DNA of 64,000 nt from Alnus glutinosa. Lineage: Eukaryota; Streptophyta; Magnoliopsida; Fagales; Betulaceae. The position numbers were made by a program, and so were the translations under genes. Shown one piece after another: positions 11,155 through 22,499 of the stretch. The first letter of the stretch is position 1; every line of letters starts with the position of its first letter. The notes beneath the pieces are model-generated. The model did not search any database and had not been told where the DNA came from. It saw only the letters and a list, made by a program, of their open reading frames with translations. The DNA lies in the NCBI RefSeq assembly GCF_958979055.1, contig NC_084894.1:23467616-23531615 (forward strand). Direction: 5' to 3'.

Positions 11155-13487
11155 ATGAATCCTACTTTTTCTGGGTTGCCGGATGTCAATAACGATGTCT
11201 TGCTCGATGATGACCATGCCGTTTCACCCAATTCCAATCAATACCCAGATCTTTTAAACGACTACGAATTCAATTTTCCCTCCCCGGACCTTATCTTCCT
11301 TGAAAGTTCATTGCTTTCACCTGACCTGGGTCACACTGATTTCGCTCCACCCATAACTGTGGCCCCAGCAGCAGAGCCATATGCTCCGTCAGCTGGCAAT
11401 AGCATGAGCACACCGTCTGTGGGTACGAGTCCGGGGGGAGACTTGTCCTCGGACGACAGCGAGTTCTCAGAAACGGTTCTCAAGTACATAAGCCAGATGC
11501 TTTTGGAAGAGAACATAGAGGACAAGCCCTGCCTGTTTTACGATCCTTTGGGTCTCCAAGTCACCGAGAAATCCTTTTATGATGCTCTCGGTCAGAAATA
11601 CCCTCCTTCCTCCAATCTACACCAAGAAGAACCAACCTATATCAATCTCAACTTGGGGAGCCCTGATGATGTTTTTTCTGCAAGCAGTGGTGGTGATTAT
11701 GGTGTTAGTAGGATTTCTAGCACTAGAAATAGCACTGATCGACAGTGGGTCAGTGATGTTTTCCAGCCCAATTTGCAGCCCGCCAATGGATCACAGTTTT
11801 TAGCCAATCAGTCGAACGGCGTGACTAACATCGGTGATGGCATGGAGCTTTTGGCTCAGAACATTTTTACTGATAGTGAATCTGTGTTGCAATTTAGGAA
11901 AGGGTTAGAGGAAGCTAGTAAGTTCCTTCCCAGGGGCAATCAGTTAGTTATTGATTTGGGGACTAGCATGGTATCACCAGAGTTGAAGGGAGAGGATCAA
12001 AAGGTGGAACTCAAGGGGGAGAAGGGTGAGAGAGAGATTTCACCGGATGGGTTGAGGGGAAGGAAGAATCATGAGAGGGAAGATGAAGATGTAGATGTAG
12101 AAGAAGGGAGGAGTAATAAGCAGTCTGCGGTTTATGTGGAAGAGAGTGAATTAACAGAAATGTTTGATAAGGTGTTGCTTTCCACCGAAGCACTTTCTCT
12201 GGTATGCGGTAACAATGACAATGAACCCGTGCAGAATAAAGCAAGCAAGGCCTCACAGCCAAATGGGCAGCCGCAAGGAGGTAATGGTGGGAAGAGTCGT
12301 GCTATGAAACAAGGCAAAATGAAGGAAATGGTTGACTTGAGGACACTTTTGATTCTATGTGCACAAGCTGTCTCAGCAGGTGACAATAGAACTGCAAATG
12401 AGTTACTGAATCAGATTAGGCAGCACTCTTCCCCTTATGGTGAAGGGTCTCAGAGGTTGGCCCATTTCTTTGCTAATGGCCTTGAGGCACGCTTGGCTGG
12501 CACTGGCACTGGCACTGGCACTGGAACTCAAATTTTCTATAGTTCCTTAATTTCCAAAAGGATCTCAGCTTCTGAAATATTGAAAGCTTACAAAGTTTAT
12601 CTTTTAGCCGCGCCTTTCAGGAGGACCTCACTATTCTTTGCTACCAAAATGATTAATAAAGTAGCAGAGAAAGCAACGAGTCTTCATATTATAGACTTCG
12701 GTATCGAATATGGTTTCCATTGGCCACTTCTGATCCATAAGCTCTCAAAAAGAGCTGGAGGACCTCCCAAGCTACGTATTACAGGGATAGAGTTTCCCCA
12801 ACCTGGATTCCGTCCAACAGAGCGTAATGAGGAGACTGGACATCGATTGGCTAAGTATTGTAAGCGGTTTAATGTTCCTTTTGAGTACCATGCTCTAGCA
12901 TCGCAAAACTGGGAGACCATCCAAATTGAAGACCTCAAGATTGATAGGAATGAGTCGATTGCTGTGAACTGTATATGCCGGTTTAAGAACCTACTTGATG
13001 AAACAGTTGAAGGGACCAGTCCACGGAATGCGGTTTTGAATTTAATCAGGAGGATAAATCCCGATATTTTTGTCCATTCTATTGTTAATGGAGCCTACAA
13101 TCCCCCTTCTTTGTCACACGGTTCCGAGAAGCACTCTTCCACTTCTCTGCACTGTATGACATATTTGATGTTAATTTACCCCGTAAAAACCAAGAGAGGT
13201 TGATGTTTGAGAGAGAGATCCTTGGGAGGGATGCTATGAATGTTGTAGCATGTGAGGGCTTGGAGAGGGTTGAGAGGCCTGAGACTTACAAGCAGTGACA
13301 GCTCCGGACTATAAGGGCTGGTTTCAGGCAGCTCCCATTGGACCAAGAGATGATGACCTTGTTTAGGTCTAAGATGAAGGAATGGTACCACAAGGATTTT
13401 GTGCTCGATGAAGACAACCGCTGGTTGCTTCAAGGGTGGAAGGGCCGGATTGTCTATGCTTCCTCTTGCTGGGTGCCGGCGGCATAG
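11155..13487 (+). pseudogene. GRAS gene A, SCL14/LISCL type, pseudogene
   Basis: The gene is open for 682 codons from MNPTFSGLPDVNND. It keeps the LISCL N-terminal acidic motif (SETVLKYISQMLLEENIEDK), the LHRI (VDLRTLLILCAQAV) and the VHIID core (LHIIDFGIEYGFHWP). A 1-nt loss in the run near 13102 (AACAATCCCCC against AACAATTCCCCC in E) shifts the frame and ends the protein at 13203. The original frame also carries a TGA at 13296-13298 where Trp is expected. The PFYRE end and the SAW domain are therefore lost. The last codons differ from all other copies (VPAA instead of VPN), and sequence after 13480 has no match to the other 3' flanks. A Gly-Thr repeat of five units follows LHRI. Confidence 0.92.
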
Positions 13488-13718
13488 GAATCTTGTACAC
13501 CGAGTTCTTGAGAAGCTTGTGGCAAGGATGGTTTAGGAAATTTGCCGAGGATTATCCTATGTAAATTAATTTTCTTTTGTTTTTATGATTTTATCACTTT
13601 GTTTGGTACATGCGCGTGTATGTATAAACATGACCATGTAATATGTATGCCTGAAATATAAGCTTAATTGTCGCTTTAGTTATCTTAATTTGATGTTAAC
13701 ATGCAACTACTTGACTTT

Positions 13719-13753
<35 letters not shown>

Positions 13754-14678
13754 CATGCAACTACTTGTCCACTGCTACTGTTTCAAGATAAGGAATCCTA
13801 CCGGTAGATATAAGAGACTTGTAACGAGACCCTAAAGAGATTTACACCCATTTATTATTGGTTAACATGACTTGTTTTAAGTGTTTTTTTTTATATCAAT
13901 TTGTATAAAATAAGTATAATAAATAAATACAAAAAATAAAATTACTATGACTCTCAAGTGTTCTAAACAAATATGCACCCATTTTAAAGCAACTTTTGAG
14001 CAATTGGTAGTGTTCAATGTATTACTACTAGTGGGGAGAAAAGATGAAAGTGACTATTGGTAATCGTTCATCGATTTTGTAATCTTCTTTCTAAATTTTA
14101 AAAATTTTCATTTAGTATATCTAACTTTCAATGAAAATTTTTTGTATTTTCATCAATCCGTTAAGATTTAACAGAAAATTACTAAAATACTCTTTTATTT
14201 TACTTTTCACTTAAAAAAACTTTTAATTATAATTTAAGAATAATTTTATAAAGTATATAAGGGTATAAGGGTCATTTTACCAATCGACCATTTTATTTAA
14301 TTTTCAAAACCTAACGAAAAGAATAAGATTACAAAAATATTAAAAATTCAAGAGAATAAGATAAAATTTCCCCCTTTTTTTTTTAAAAAAAAAAAAATTA
14401 ACTAAGCGTAATAACTTGATGTTAAAGTTGAACATAAACAAATGGTGGATTAGTTTAGTTCCCTTCCCCACGTGCGTTAATTACTTTTAGGCCTCCCTTG
14501 ACGAATCACTGCAAGATAAGTCAATGTAAGACGGTCCAATCAGAAGCATGCAATCCAATCGCTTCCCCGCCGTTGATTTCGTAAAAGAAATCTATAGAAA
14601 ACATAAATGAATTAATGATAATAATATAAAGGCATCACATTCACTTTAGCAAATTAGCACTAGAGGCCATATTAGCAT
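13488..14678. other. Intergenic, 3' flank of gene A
   Basis: AT-rich, with A/T runs (for example 13718-13752 and 14370-14398) and no credible gene. The first ~200 bp are unique to copy A. From about 14640 (TAGAGGCCATATTAGCAT) it is a diverged relative of the block at 950-1070, showing that an old array unit underlies this region. Confidence 0.5.
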
Positions 14679-14859
14679 GAGAAATGATCCTTACACTCAT
14701 TTCTCACAACAGCTCCACAACAAGTTGACGTGGTTGGTAATATTTTATTATTATTTTGTTTTGTTTTCATTTCTTTTTGTAAAAAAATAATAAAATATTA
14801 TCAGTCACGTCAGATTGTTGTGGGGCTGTTGTGAGAAATGAGTGTATGGATCATTTCTC
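14679..14859. mobile_element. MITE with ~35-bp inverted ends
   Basis: The left end GAGAAATGATCCTTACACTC and the right end, whose complement is GAGAAATGATCCATACACTC, are near-perfect inverted repeats. Pairing continues through CACAACAGC and its complement. The interior is AT-rich and non-coding. It interrupts a diverged copy of the sequence at 960-1070. No unambiguous target duplication can be read. Confidence 0.7.
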
Positions 14860-15606
14860 TTATTATAATTATAATTATTTGTTAATTTTATGAATATCTT
14901 AGGTTATTGAAGAATATATGTAATGATGCATTTGTTTAATACGTTTTTTTTTTTTTTTTTTAAGCTATTTATCTTTGGTATGACTTGCCTGATTAACGAA
15001 ATCTGTTAATTTGATGGATGAAAATATTTTTTAAAGATTGATTTGTAATTATAATTATTACCAAAATCTTCTATGAACTGTTTGAACCACAAAAAATAAT
15101 TTGTAATTTAAGTTAATTTTAAAGATTAAAGGTACAATTATCTCAAAAAAAAAATAATAATAATAATAAAAAATAAATGCATGTTATAATCCAAGGCAGT
15201 CGTTTGATTTGATTAAATTTATTATAGCAAAGCCAACTAATTCATAATAAAACCGAATTAAAAGCTAACTAATCTTGAAACTTTCTCCTCAAGATTGACG
15301 TAACAGGGACAAAAGAAAGGCTTGGCTCCCAAGCTATCACGATTCACGAGGAACCGGTGGCTTCCAAGGTCACCGGCGGCGTCAGATATATATAGTAGTT
15401 TGACCATGTTGATTGTCGAAGCATCAAATCAAAATGCTGTCACTATCTCAATAATCTGTGTCCCTACAAGCGTTCTGCGTTTGTCCATGATGTTCGTGGG
15501 GATTGTGGACCCACCACGTAGTCAAATGCTCGTGTCATTGACCGGCCTAGATTCCCTATCCTGAGCCGACAGCTTTGAAGAAACTTTGAAGGTGTACAAT
15601 TTGATA
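14860..15606. other. Intergenic with a diverged copy of the array upstream block
   Basis: No gene is visible. The part 15320-15560 aligns loosely with 10270-10400 (AAAATGCTGT, TGTCCCTACA and surrounding words), so it is an older duplicate. The short open frame at 15322-15564 is not supported by any domain. Poly(T) and TAA repeats are present near 14946 and 15160. Confidence 0.45.
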
Positions 15607-15808
15607 GTTGATACGAGTAATAGTACGTATCATTTATTAGTTTTTTTTTTTTTTTTTTTTTTTTAAATTGATGTGACTTTTAAAATTATTATTGAATTTA
15701 TAATAGATTATTATTGAATTTTGATCCAATGGTGTTTTTAAGAGCCACATCAATTTTAGAGGATAAAATGAGAACAAAGAGATGATATGTAGTATTACTC
15801 CGTTGATA
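15607..15808. mobile_element. 188-bp MITE with GTTGATA duplication
   Basis: Element 15614-15801 starts CGAGTAATAGTACGTATCAT and ends in the complement of GGAGTAATACTACATATCAT. It is flanked by GTTGATA on both sides (15607-15613 and 15802-15808). The two flanks together resemble the uninterrupted upstream sequence near 10370-10400, consistent with insertion into a diverged unit. A hAT or Mutator origin is possible; the duplication length (7, or 9 with two mismatches) does not decide. Confidence 0.7.
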
Positions 15809-15949
15809 TTAAGAGCGATTCAGATAGAGTGGCTCATGTTCACATAGACACGACAGATTGAATAGTTTGTCAAACGATTGTGCACAATTAGTATTTTTAT
15901 TTGATCTAAATAACAAATCGTTGAACGTGATATCAAAATTAATTCAAAA

Positions 15950-16480
15950 ATTTTTATAATTGATTTAATTTACAAATTATTCCCTCAAGTCAAATTTCAT
16001 TACAAATTTTATTAAATTTAATTAGGCACCACGTCAGCGTTAATAAGATAACACATGTAAACCTTAATAAAAAAAATATTAAATATATAAATATGTAAAA
16101 CTTCAAAAATCATTTAAAAAAAAAATGATAAGAGAAAAGGGGTGACGGCCAATTGGACAGCCACCCACAGCCAATGGGGATGTCCACCCGCCACCCCCAG
16201 CCTCTGAGGTGGCAGCACGACTACTCCCGCCCCTAAGGGTGGTCGCGCCACCTCCGGCCACCTAGGGTTGGTATGTGGCCACCCCCGGCAGCCACATCTT
16301 TTCTCTTTTGATCTTTTTTATTATTATTAAGATCGATACGTCATACGTGTCCATTTTATTGACGCTGACGTGGCGCCTAACAAAATCTGTTAATTTTTTT
16401 AACGGAATTTAATTCGAGGGAGCGATTTATAAATTAGGCTAACCATAAGGATCTCCAAATTAATTTTGATAACACATGTA
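15950..16480. mobile_element. Foldback element with G+C-rich core
   Basis: Long imperfect inverted arms are visible: ATTAGGCACCACGTCAGCG near 16022 and its near-complement CGCTGACGTGGCGCCTAAC near 16362. The centre (about 16140-16300) is strikingly rich in CCACCCCC-type words, in contrast to its AT-rich surroundings. No reading frame is credible. This looks like a non-autonomous DNA transposon, perhaps Mutator-like from arm length. A similar G+C-rich block recurs at 55310-55385. Confidence 0.6.
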
Positions 16481-17113
16481 GCGATTTGTAATTTAGGTCA
16501 ACCATGGGGACCAATGGTGCAATTTTTCATATTAAAAAATGTATATAATAAAAAAAATGTGATAAACATAAATGTCAATCTAATAAACTGAAATTAAAAA
16601 AAAAAATATCTATTCCAATTCAATTTATGTTAAGAAAAATTGGTCACAATTTTTTTTCTTTTGAGAAAAATTATATTTAGTTCTTAAATTTTCTTTTGAT
16701 TTGAATTTAGTCTTTCGATTTCTAATTTCAAGAATAAGATTTTTAGATTTTGCCTAGGTTTCAAATAAATATTTCAATCACTTTACCGTCAAAGTTAATG
16801 ATTTGTCATTTAACACATTTTGGCTGCTGAATTAATTTGTTGTCACAAATTTTGAATAATTAGAAGGATTGCAATTAAGAGTAAATAGCCAATTGTTGGG
16901 CGCCTTTTTTCTAAAAGTTTCAAATATTGGAAGCAAAACATGCATAATATGATTATGAGATTGGGATATTGATGATCAAAGTGGGCTTTTTTTCTTCTTT
17001 TTTTTGGGTTACACTATAGCATATAGTGTTGTGATACCAATTTCATATATAACTCACCATTGAAAATTGATTTATATATAAATAATTAGAATTGCACTTG
17101 AGCCATATAAAAT
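16481..17113. other. Intergenic, AT-rich
   Basis: No gene or clear element. The phrase GGACCAATGGTGCAATT near 16510 recurs near 46464, probably the worn end of a dispersed repeat. Confidence 0.4.
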
Positions 17114-17590
17114 AACACACGCCCCCATCTCTCTCCCGAGATTGACGCGGGTGGATCTCGCCATCTTGTCAGGTCATGGTTGGCGGTGATCGATGGTTGG
17201 AGACGGTTGTTTCACGGCTGGGGAGACTCCTGTGACGATGCATGCTGTTCACGCGCCGCCTCTAGTGGTGGTGTGAATTCTTCCAACGTTGAGGGTAGTG
17301 TTAGTGTTTCTTGTTTGTGTTTGTTTGTGTATTCCCTTGTTGTCTATGTGTTTCATAGTGTCTTTGTAATGCACAAATATTTACTGGACTTATTTGTAGA
17401 GTGAAGCTTTAAGGGTGTTCATGTAATATTTGTGTATTGTTTAGACAACTGTTTTGTCAGATTTGTTTCTGACTTTGGAAGTAGGAGTGTCTTGTACCAC
17501 TCATTTTGTCTCTGTAATGCCTCGTGGCTTTTAGCGAGGAATGGAGCACATGCTTTTTTGTTAAAAAAAACAAAAAAAAACACACGCCCC
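17114..17590 (+). mobile_element. 5'-truncated LINE 3' end with 12-bp target duplication
   Basis: Body 17126-17578 ends in an A-rich tail (AAAAAAAACAAAAAAAAA). It is flanked by AACACACGCCCC at 17114-17125 and 17579-17590. It resembles the 7621-8000 element in layout (GTGTATTCCCTTGTTGTCTA, TTGTAGAG, a run-out of thymine-rich 3' UTR) but is a different insertion. No reverse-transcriptase domain is left. Confidence 0.75.
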
Positions 17591-18800
17591 ACTCTCTTTC
17601 TCTCGTTAGCCATTTTGTTCAGCTAGGTTGCCTCTCCAACCCGACCAGCTATCATACTAGATCACTTTCTCCTATGTCAATGATGGAGGCCCAAAGCAAC
17701 AAAAACTCCAACCCTATCTTTTTTTTTTTTTTTCACCAACCCAATCTGAAGTAACATTCTCGTATTTCTTTATTTTCTAAAGTATCCTATGCCTACGGTT
17801 TAGTTGGAGAGAAAGTCAAAAAAGCATACTCATGTCTTTCTTTTATATAATTTTTTTATTTTTAATAAAAAAATTAGTCATTGAATTAACATTTATAAAA
17901 TAATATATATAAAAAAAACTAAATACTAATTTAATGGCTAATTTTTTATTTTTTTTAAAAAAATATATTAAAGAAGAACAAGAATATGCTAAATAACAGT
18001 TCTCGAAACGAATGATAAAGTGGCTGAGGACTTGAAGTCGATCTATTTTGGCTTGTTGAGTTTTATTTTTGGATGGGAAATGACTAAATCCAAGAACTCT
18101 GATCCCTTGAACGCTGAACTTTGAGTACCACCGTAATGGGGGCGAGAAACGTGGGTTTACTCCTTAGTTCTCAGGTTTTTGGTGTTTGTTTCTAGAGTTG
18201 GATTTATTTATTTATTATTGTTATTATTTTTTTCTAAGAATGACTTGACACTAATCGCTAACATGGCATTGATATTGGGTTCTGACAAACCTGATCTATG
18301 CATTAACGTGTTAAATGAGACACACGTGAGAGATAGCCAACCGTGACAAAGGGACAAATTTAAAATTTGAGTAAAATTTAAAGATTTCATTCTTAAAAAT
18401 ACAAACTTAAAGGGTAAATTCGAATCGATGAAAGCCCAAATATTTTTATTTTTTGGTCATTTCTAAGAATATCTTTGCTTATTGAAATAAACATTTAACA
18501 TTAAGCATTACGGAATATATAGAAATGTAGAGTCTCACGAGTACTTATTTAATAGAGCTTTTTTAGACAGAAAAAAAGTAAAATATTAACGAATAATTTC
18601 AAATACAAAACACCTCAGCATTATTTTTATCTTAATATCACATTAAAAAATTACATTTTTTTTTAAAAAATAAAAAATAAAAAAAATCATCTAACAAATT
18701 TTACTCAATGAATCAATGTGTTTGGTAGACATTTGAGTTGTGGGGGGTTTTTTTTTTTTTTTTAAAAAAAATAGTAATAAAAAGTGATTGATATGATATA
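17591..18800. other. Intergenic between units A and B
   Basis: AT-rich, no gene. The part 18440-18545 is a diverged copy of 1025-1125 (the run AAGAATATCTTT...TATTGAAA is shared), another trace of an ancestral array unit. Confidence 0.45.
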
Positions 18801-19018
18801 AAGTAAAAAATAATACGTAGTTAAAAAGTAATTGATGTGATATAAAAAAATTGAAAAAAAAATTGTTAAAAAGTTATTGATGTTATATAAAAAGTAAAAT
18901 ATTTGAAGTTAACTTATTCAGAATAAAAATGACCAATTACTTCAAGAAAAATCATAACTAGGACTAGAAGTTAAAGTCAAAAGTAATGTTATACATCGTC
19001 CATCACCCTCTCTTCCTC

Positions 19019-19339
19019 TAAGGGTTTGTTTGGGTTTGCGATTTCAAAAAGTGCGATTTAAAATCACGATTTTAGAATATGCGATTTGAAAAAAGTGATT
19101 TTTAAAAACGCAGGTAAGCGTTTGGCAAAATCGCAGTTTAGTATTTAAAATCGCAAATTAGCCTTTAAAATTTTGCGTTTTAAAAAAAGCACCATCTTAC
19201 CTGCGATTTGAAAAAGCAGATTTTATGTGTTTTCAAATCGTAATTTTTAAAAACGCAGTTCTCAAACGATCTATGTTCTGCGATTTGGTTTAAAATCGCA
19301 CTTATTGTCTATGAAATCGCAATCCCAAACGCACCCTAA
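19019..19339. mobile_element. Harbinger-type MITE (Tourist-like), 315 bp
   Basis: Element 19022-19336 begins GGGTTTGTTTGGGTTTGCGA and ends with the complement of GGGTGCGTTTGGGATTGCGA. It is flanked by TAA at 19019-19021 and 19337-19339. The empty site is present in the paralogous unit at 7317-7325 (CCTCTAAAGCC), which confirms a 3-bp TAA duplication, the PIF/Harbinger hallmark. The interior repeats GCGATTT words on both strands. Confidence 0.88.
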
Positions 19340-19644
19340 AGCCTTGTATAAGCCGTGTGGGCTGTGTGATCTTAGTTGCCCAATTCTCAACAGTTATCCC
19401 CCCCACCCCCCTCCCCCCTCCCCCCTCCAATTCCCTTGTCCAACTTGGCTAGTTTGATAACACGAATTTTTGTGTTTAATGAACGCTGGAATCGGTGCTG
19501 ACCCTTGAATTTTTTTAATGTTACTTTTCTTAAATGCACCAACGTGGGGATTGTCAGCTAACGATTTGTTGCAGCTTTTTAAGATTCTTACGTGCGCACT
19601 TTTTAAAATTTTGGGTTGGCGGTTGCATATCTCTTATGTCTTTT

Positions 19645-19940
19645 AAAAGTGTACCCTTTAGTGGTGTCGGATCTCCGGCTGGGTGCCCACGGTGGCGGCG
19701 TGTGTCCTACACTCGCCGTCATTCCGGGGAAGTCTGCCTCTCTGCTTCACTGTCGGCGATATTTTTTTTTTGGGTTTTCTGCATTTGTGTTGTGTATTCT
19801 CCTTGTTTCTATATTCAGTCTGCCTATGTTTGGCTCAAATTTTATTAGAATTTTTATTGTAGAGGGCTTAAATGTAATTATAGTGAAATTTGTGATTCTG
19901 CCTAGGCAGCTATTTTTTAAGTCAGATCCTTCTGACTTAT
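19645..19940 (+). mobile_element. LINE remnant, unit B copy
   Basis: Same insertion as 7604-8017: left duplication AAAAGTGTACCCTTTAG (19645-19661), then the same 3'-UTR-like body. The right end and poly(A) are lost in a deletion that joins it to the hAT-like remnant near 19945. Confidence 0.75.
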
Positions 19941-19974
19941 TAAAAAAAATTGTTAATAAGGATTTTTTTTTAAA

Positions 19975-20870
19975 TATATATATATATTTGAAGGCTTAAT
20001 TATAGCAATTAAAAAGGCATTAATATCATTTAATTCTCCAACATTCCATTATTGAAATAAGTCTTAAAAATTGATAATATTAAATAAGAGAGTCAAATAA
20101 TATTAAAGACATTCTTAAATAAAACATATTTTCCAACTTTAAATGTTCTATTATTATAAATAATGGAGATAATGAAAATAGTAATAATATTCAATATGTT
20201 GTGAGTAGAGTTTTTTGGGCCTTGTGATAAGCATTGAACAGCCAAAATTCAATCAGAATTTGAATGACAACAATAAATTCTGATCTCAACTGCCAATTAA
20301 ATCATTTGCAAAAGACACGGATCACTTTAACATTCAATACCAATAATATATAATTTATTCCAAACGTTAAAAAGATAGAAATTATGCTACACAAGTACTC
20401 CAACGTTCAAAATAAAACGAGGAAAAATAAATAAATGCTAAGAAGATGAAAAGTTTTTAAAATATTTTATGCAATTCAATTATAAACTCCTATCTTTATA
20501 AATTTTTATTGTTTTCTCTTTATTTCCCTATTCAAATCTTTTTCAAATTTGAATTATTATCTTCTCATACACTTTTATTATTTTCTAACAACACACTATT
20601 CAATGCATTAAAATCATTCTATAGCTAACCAATGACAAAAAAAAAAAAAAAAGGTTTAGTTATCAAAAATTCAATCAATCACTTGCATTAGTCACCAAAA
20701 TGAAATGTTTGGAAAAACTTAATCCATAATTTTGCATCCCAAAAAGTAAGAAAAATAATTTTTAAATAAATATATAATATTAATATTAAAATAAATATTA
20801 TTTAACTAATATTTAAAAATAAAGAAGATGCTTCACTAACTCGTTACTTTTTAGACTTAAAAATGTATCA
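19975..20870. mobile_element. AT-rich hAT-like remnant, unit B copy
   Basis: Homologous to 9400-10265 and 41180-42040 over its length, but without the left terminal GGCCCGGCTC motif. There is no coding sequence. Confidence 0.45.
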
Positions 20871-21712
20871 CTAACGCCTATATGTGTGATTTTTATATGT
20901 ATTTTAAATAATTAATTAATTTAATATATTAAATTTTAAAAATTTATTCCAATTCAATTATTATTTTTTGATAAATCATATTCAGATGGATAGCAACTGG
21001 CCAATTGTTGACCAAAAACGTGAGAAGGCACATCACCCAACGCCTCTCAGTCTTCACTCTTCAGTCTCCACCCCCAGCGTTCTTCCTTATTCGGACCAAC
21101 GCTCTCAAGTCTCGATGATTCTTAATAATATTTTAATACTTATTATTTTATTTAATTATAATAATCGGGATTTCAGCAACTTTAGGATTAAAGTACTGCA
21201 AACTACTCCAGATGAATGTTGTTATGTTTTATATATGTATGCCGTCGCGGAATTCCGTCGGAGACTCGGACAGAGCCGACTGCCCCTATCAGCAATCTCA
21301 TCAGTTTCAGTTCCATATTTCTGTTCCACATCTGAGAGTTCTCACTTCTCAGTTAAACCTGTTTGCTTCTCCCGGAGAAACCGATAGATATATGAGGTTC
21401 TTCAACTTTAAACCTTTTCTTTTCTTTTTGGGAAAAATATAATTTAGCCCCCCAAACTACCATCGATTCTCCGGATGACACTCCATACTGCCAAAGCTTG
21501 AATTTCGGCCCCTCAAACTACTAACTACTTGTTTTTTAGCCCCCTCCGTTAGTTTGTGCCGTCTGAATGGATGGAAAGTGCTCTTTTAGCTAAAATGGCT
21601 CTATCCCTACACCTTGAAATTCCGAAACTAATTAACCCTTTGAAATTCTCGCCTCCTCGTTCACTCTCTAAACACGTTTGACGTCCTCATTTCAGCACCT
21701 CCCAACTTCGGC

Positions 21713-21904
21713 ATGAAGCTCGTCGGCCGTGCACATGGAAGGCTCGTCAGTCTTATCATGGCCAAAGAGCTCAAGAGGCTCCAGTCCCACCCGGTCTGCC
21801 TCGACCAGTTCATCCGGTCCCACGTGTCCCGCTTGCTCATGTCTGATCTTGTCGCTGTTCTCGCCAAGTTACAGAGACAAGAACAGGTCTTCCTCTGCAT
21901 GAAG
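21713..21904 (+). pseudogene. Captured PPR-like gene fragment (At1g62350-type)
   Basis: The frame reads MKLVGRAHGRLVSL, then a segment ending HVSRLLMSDLVAVLAKLQRQ, and stops being similar at ATGAAG followed by GTTCGT, which looks like an exon end with its splice donor. The pattern (SRLLxxDLVAVLxELQRQ) is, from memory, that of short organelle PPR proteins such as At1g62350. An upstream ATG at 21594 (MALSLHLEIPKL) may be the original start in another frame. It is a 5' exon fragment without the PPR repeats, so it is not functional as captured. Confidence 0.5.
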
Positions 21905-21978
21905 GTTCGTCATTTCTTTTCTCATTTTGTTTGTGTTGTCAGAAAATGTTGGAAAAAGAAAAAAAGAAAAAGAAAGAT

Positions 21979-21982
<4 letters not shown>

Positions 21983-22016
<34 letters not shown>
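21983..22016. repeat. (AT)n microsatellite
   Basis: About 17 uninterrupted AT dinucleotides lie inside the Pack-MULE, just after the PPR-like exon. Such tracts are length-variable. Confidence 0.9.
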
Positions 22017-22020
<4 letters not shown>

Positions 22021-22119
22021 GGTCTATTGGGGTCTCCAGAAAGTTGAGGGAAATAAAATTTCCTGGTCTTTGGTGGAGTTGAAGTCTTTCCTCTGTTTTA
22101 GGAAGCTAAAACAGAGTGT

Positions 22120-22490
22120 AACAGAGCCTATTGGATATGCCATGCCTTTCATGCTCTTTGGTGGAGTTGTAGTCTTTCCTGCAGGTTATGTATAGTGTTT
22201 CTTACCTTCAACTGTATTGGATATGAAATGCCTTTCATACTATGTACAACGATATGTTGCTGCTTGCCTTGCATAATCTCTATTCTCGTGAGGATCTTTC
22301 TTAGAATAGAGGAGCTACCCCAGAATCTATACATGCTCTGCCGACGTGCAAGTTCAAGTTGAAGAAAAATAGGAACGTTGAGGATCAGGAAATCAACTCG
22401 GGTGTGAATGAAGGTGGGGGTATTGGCTGCATGAACAGAAAAGGAACGTGCCATGTCAGGAGAATATGCGGCGAGTTTGATATTAGGTTA
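22120..22490 (+). pseudogene. Captured RING E3 ubiquitin ligase fragment (At1g63170/At1g12760-like)
   Basis: Two neighbouring frames give a hydrophobic Cys-rich segment (CIGYEMPFILCTTICCCLPC, 22211-22270). After a frame change comes RGATPESIHALPTCKFKLKK (from 22308), and then, in another frame, TEKERAMSGEYAA (near 22436). This order, a last membrane segment then an alanine/proline linker just before the RING, is that of the plant membrane RING ligases At1g63170/At1g12760. The RING finger itself is not present. A second, partly matching hydrophobic piece (IGYAMPFMLFGG) lies just upstream at 22132-22167. The fragment is frame-shifted and non-functional. Confidence 0.7.
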
Positions 22491-22499
22491 TTGAGGCAT

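Larger units (their letters stand above)
18801..21429. repeat. Upstream duplicated block of GRAS pseudogene B
   Basis: This matches the blocks at 7113-11154 and 39276-42776 but lacks the LINE of the minus strand and the segment holding 10280-10515. It has gained a Harbinger-type MITE (19022-19336). The GRAS leader begins near 20980 and runs to 21429, where the Pack-MULE interrupts it inside the CT-rich tract. Confidence 0.85.

Noticed and set aside
12011-12386. Minus-strand frames within each GRAS gene
   Set aside because: They repeat in every copy only because the sense strand is conserved; no independent evidence of coding.
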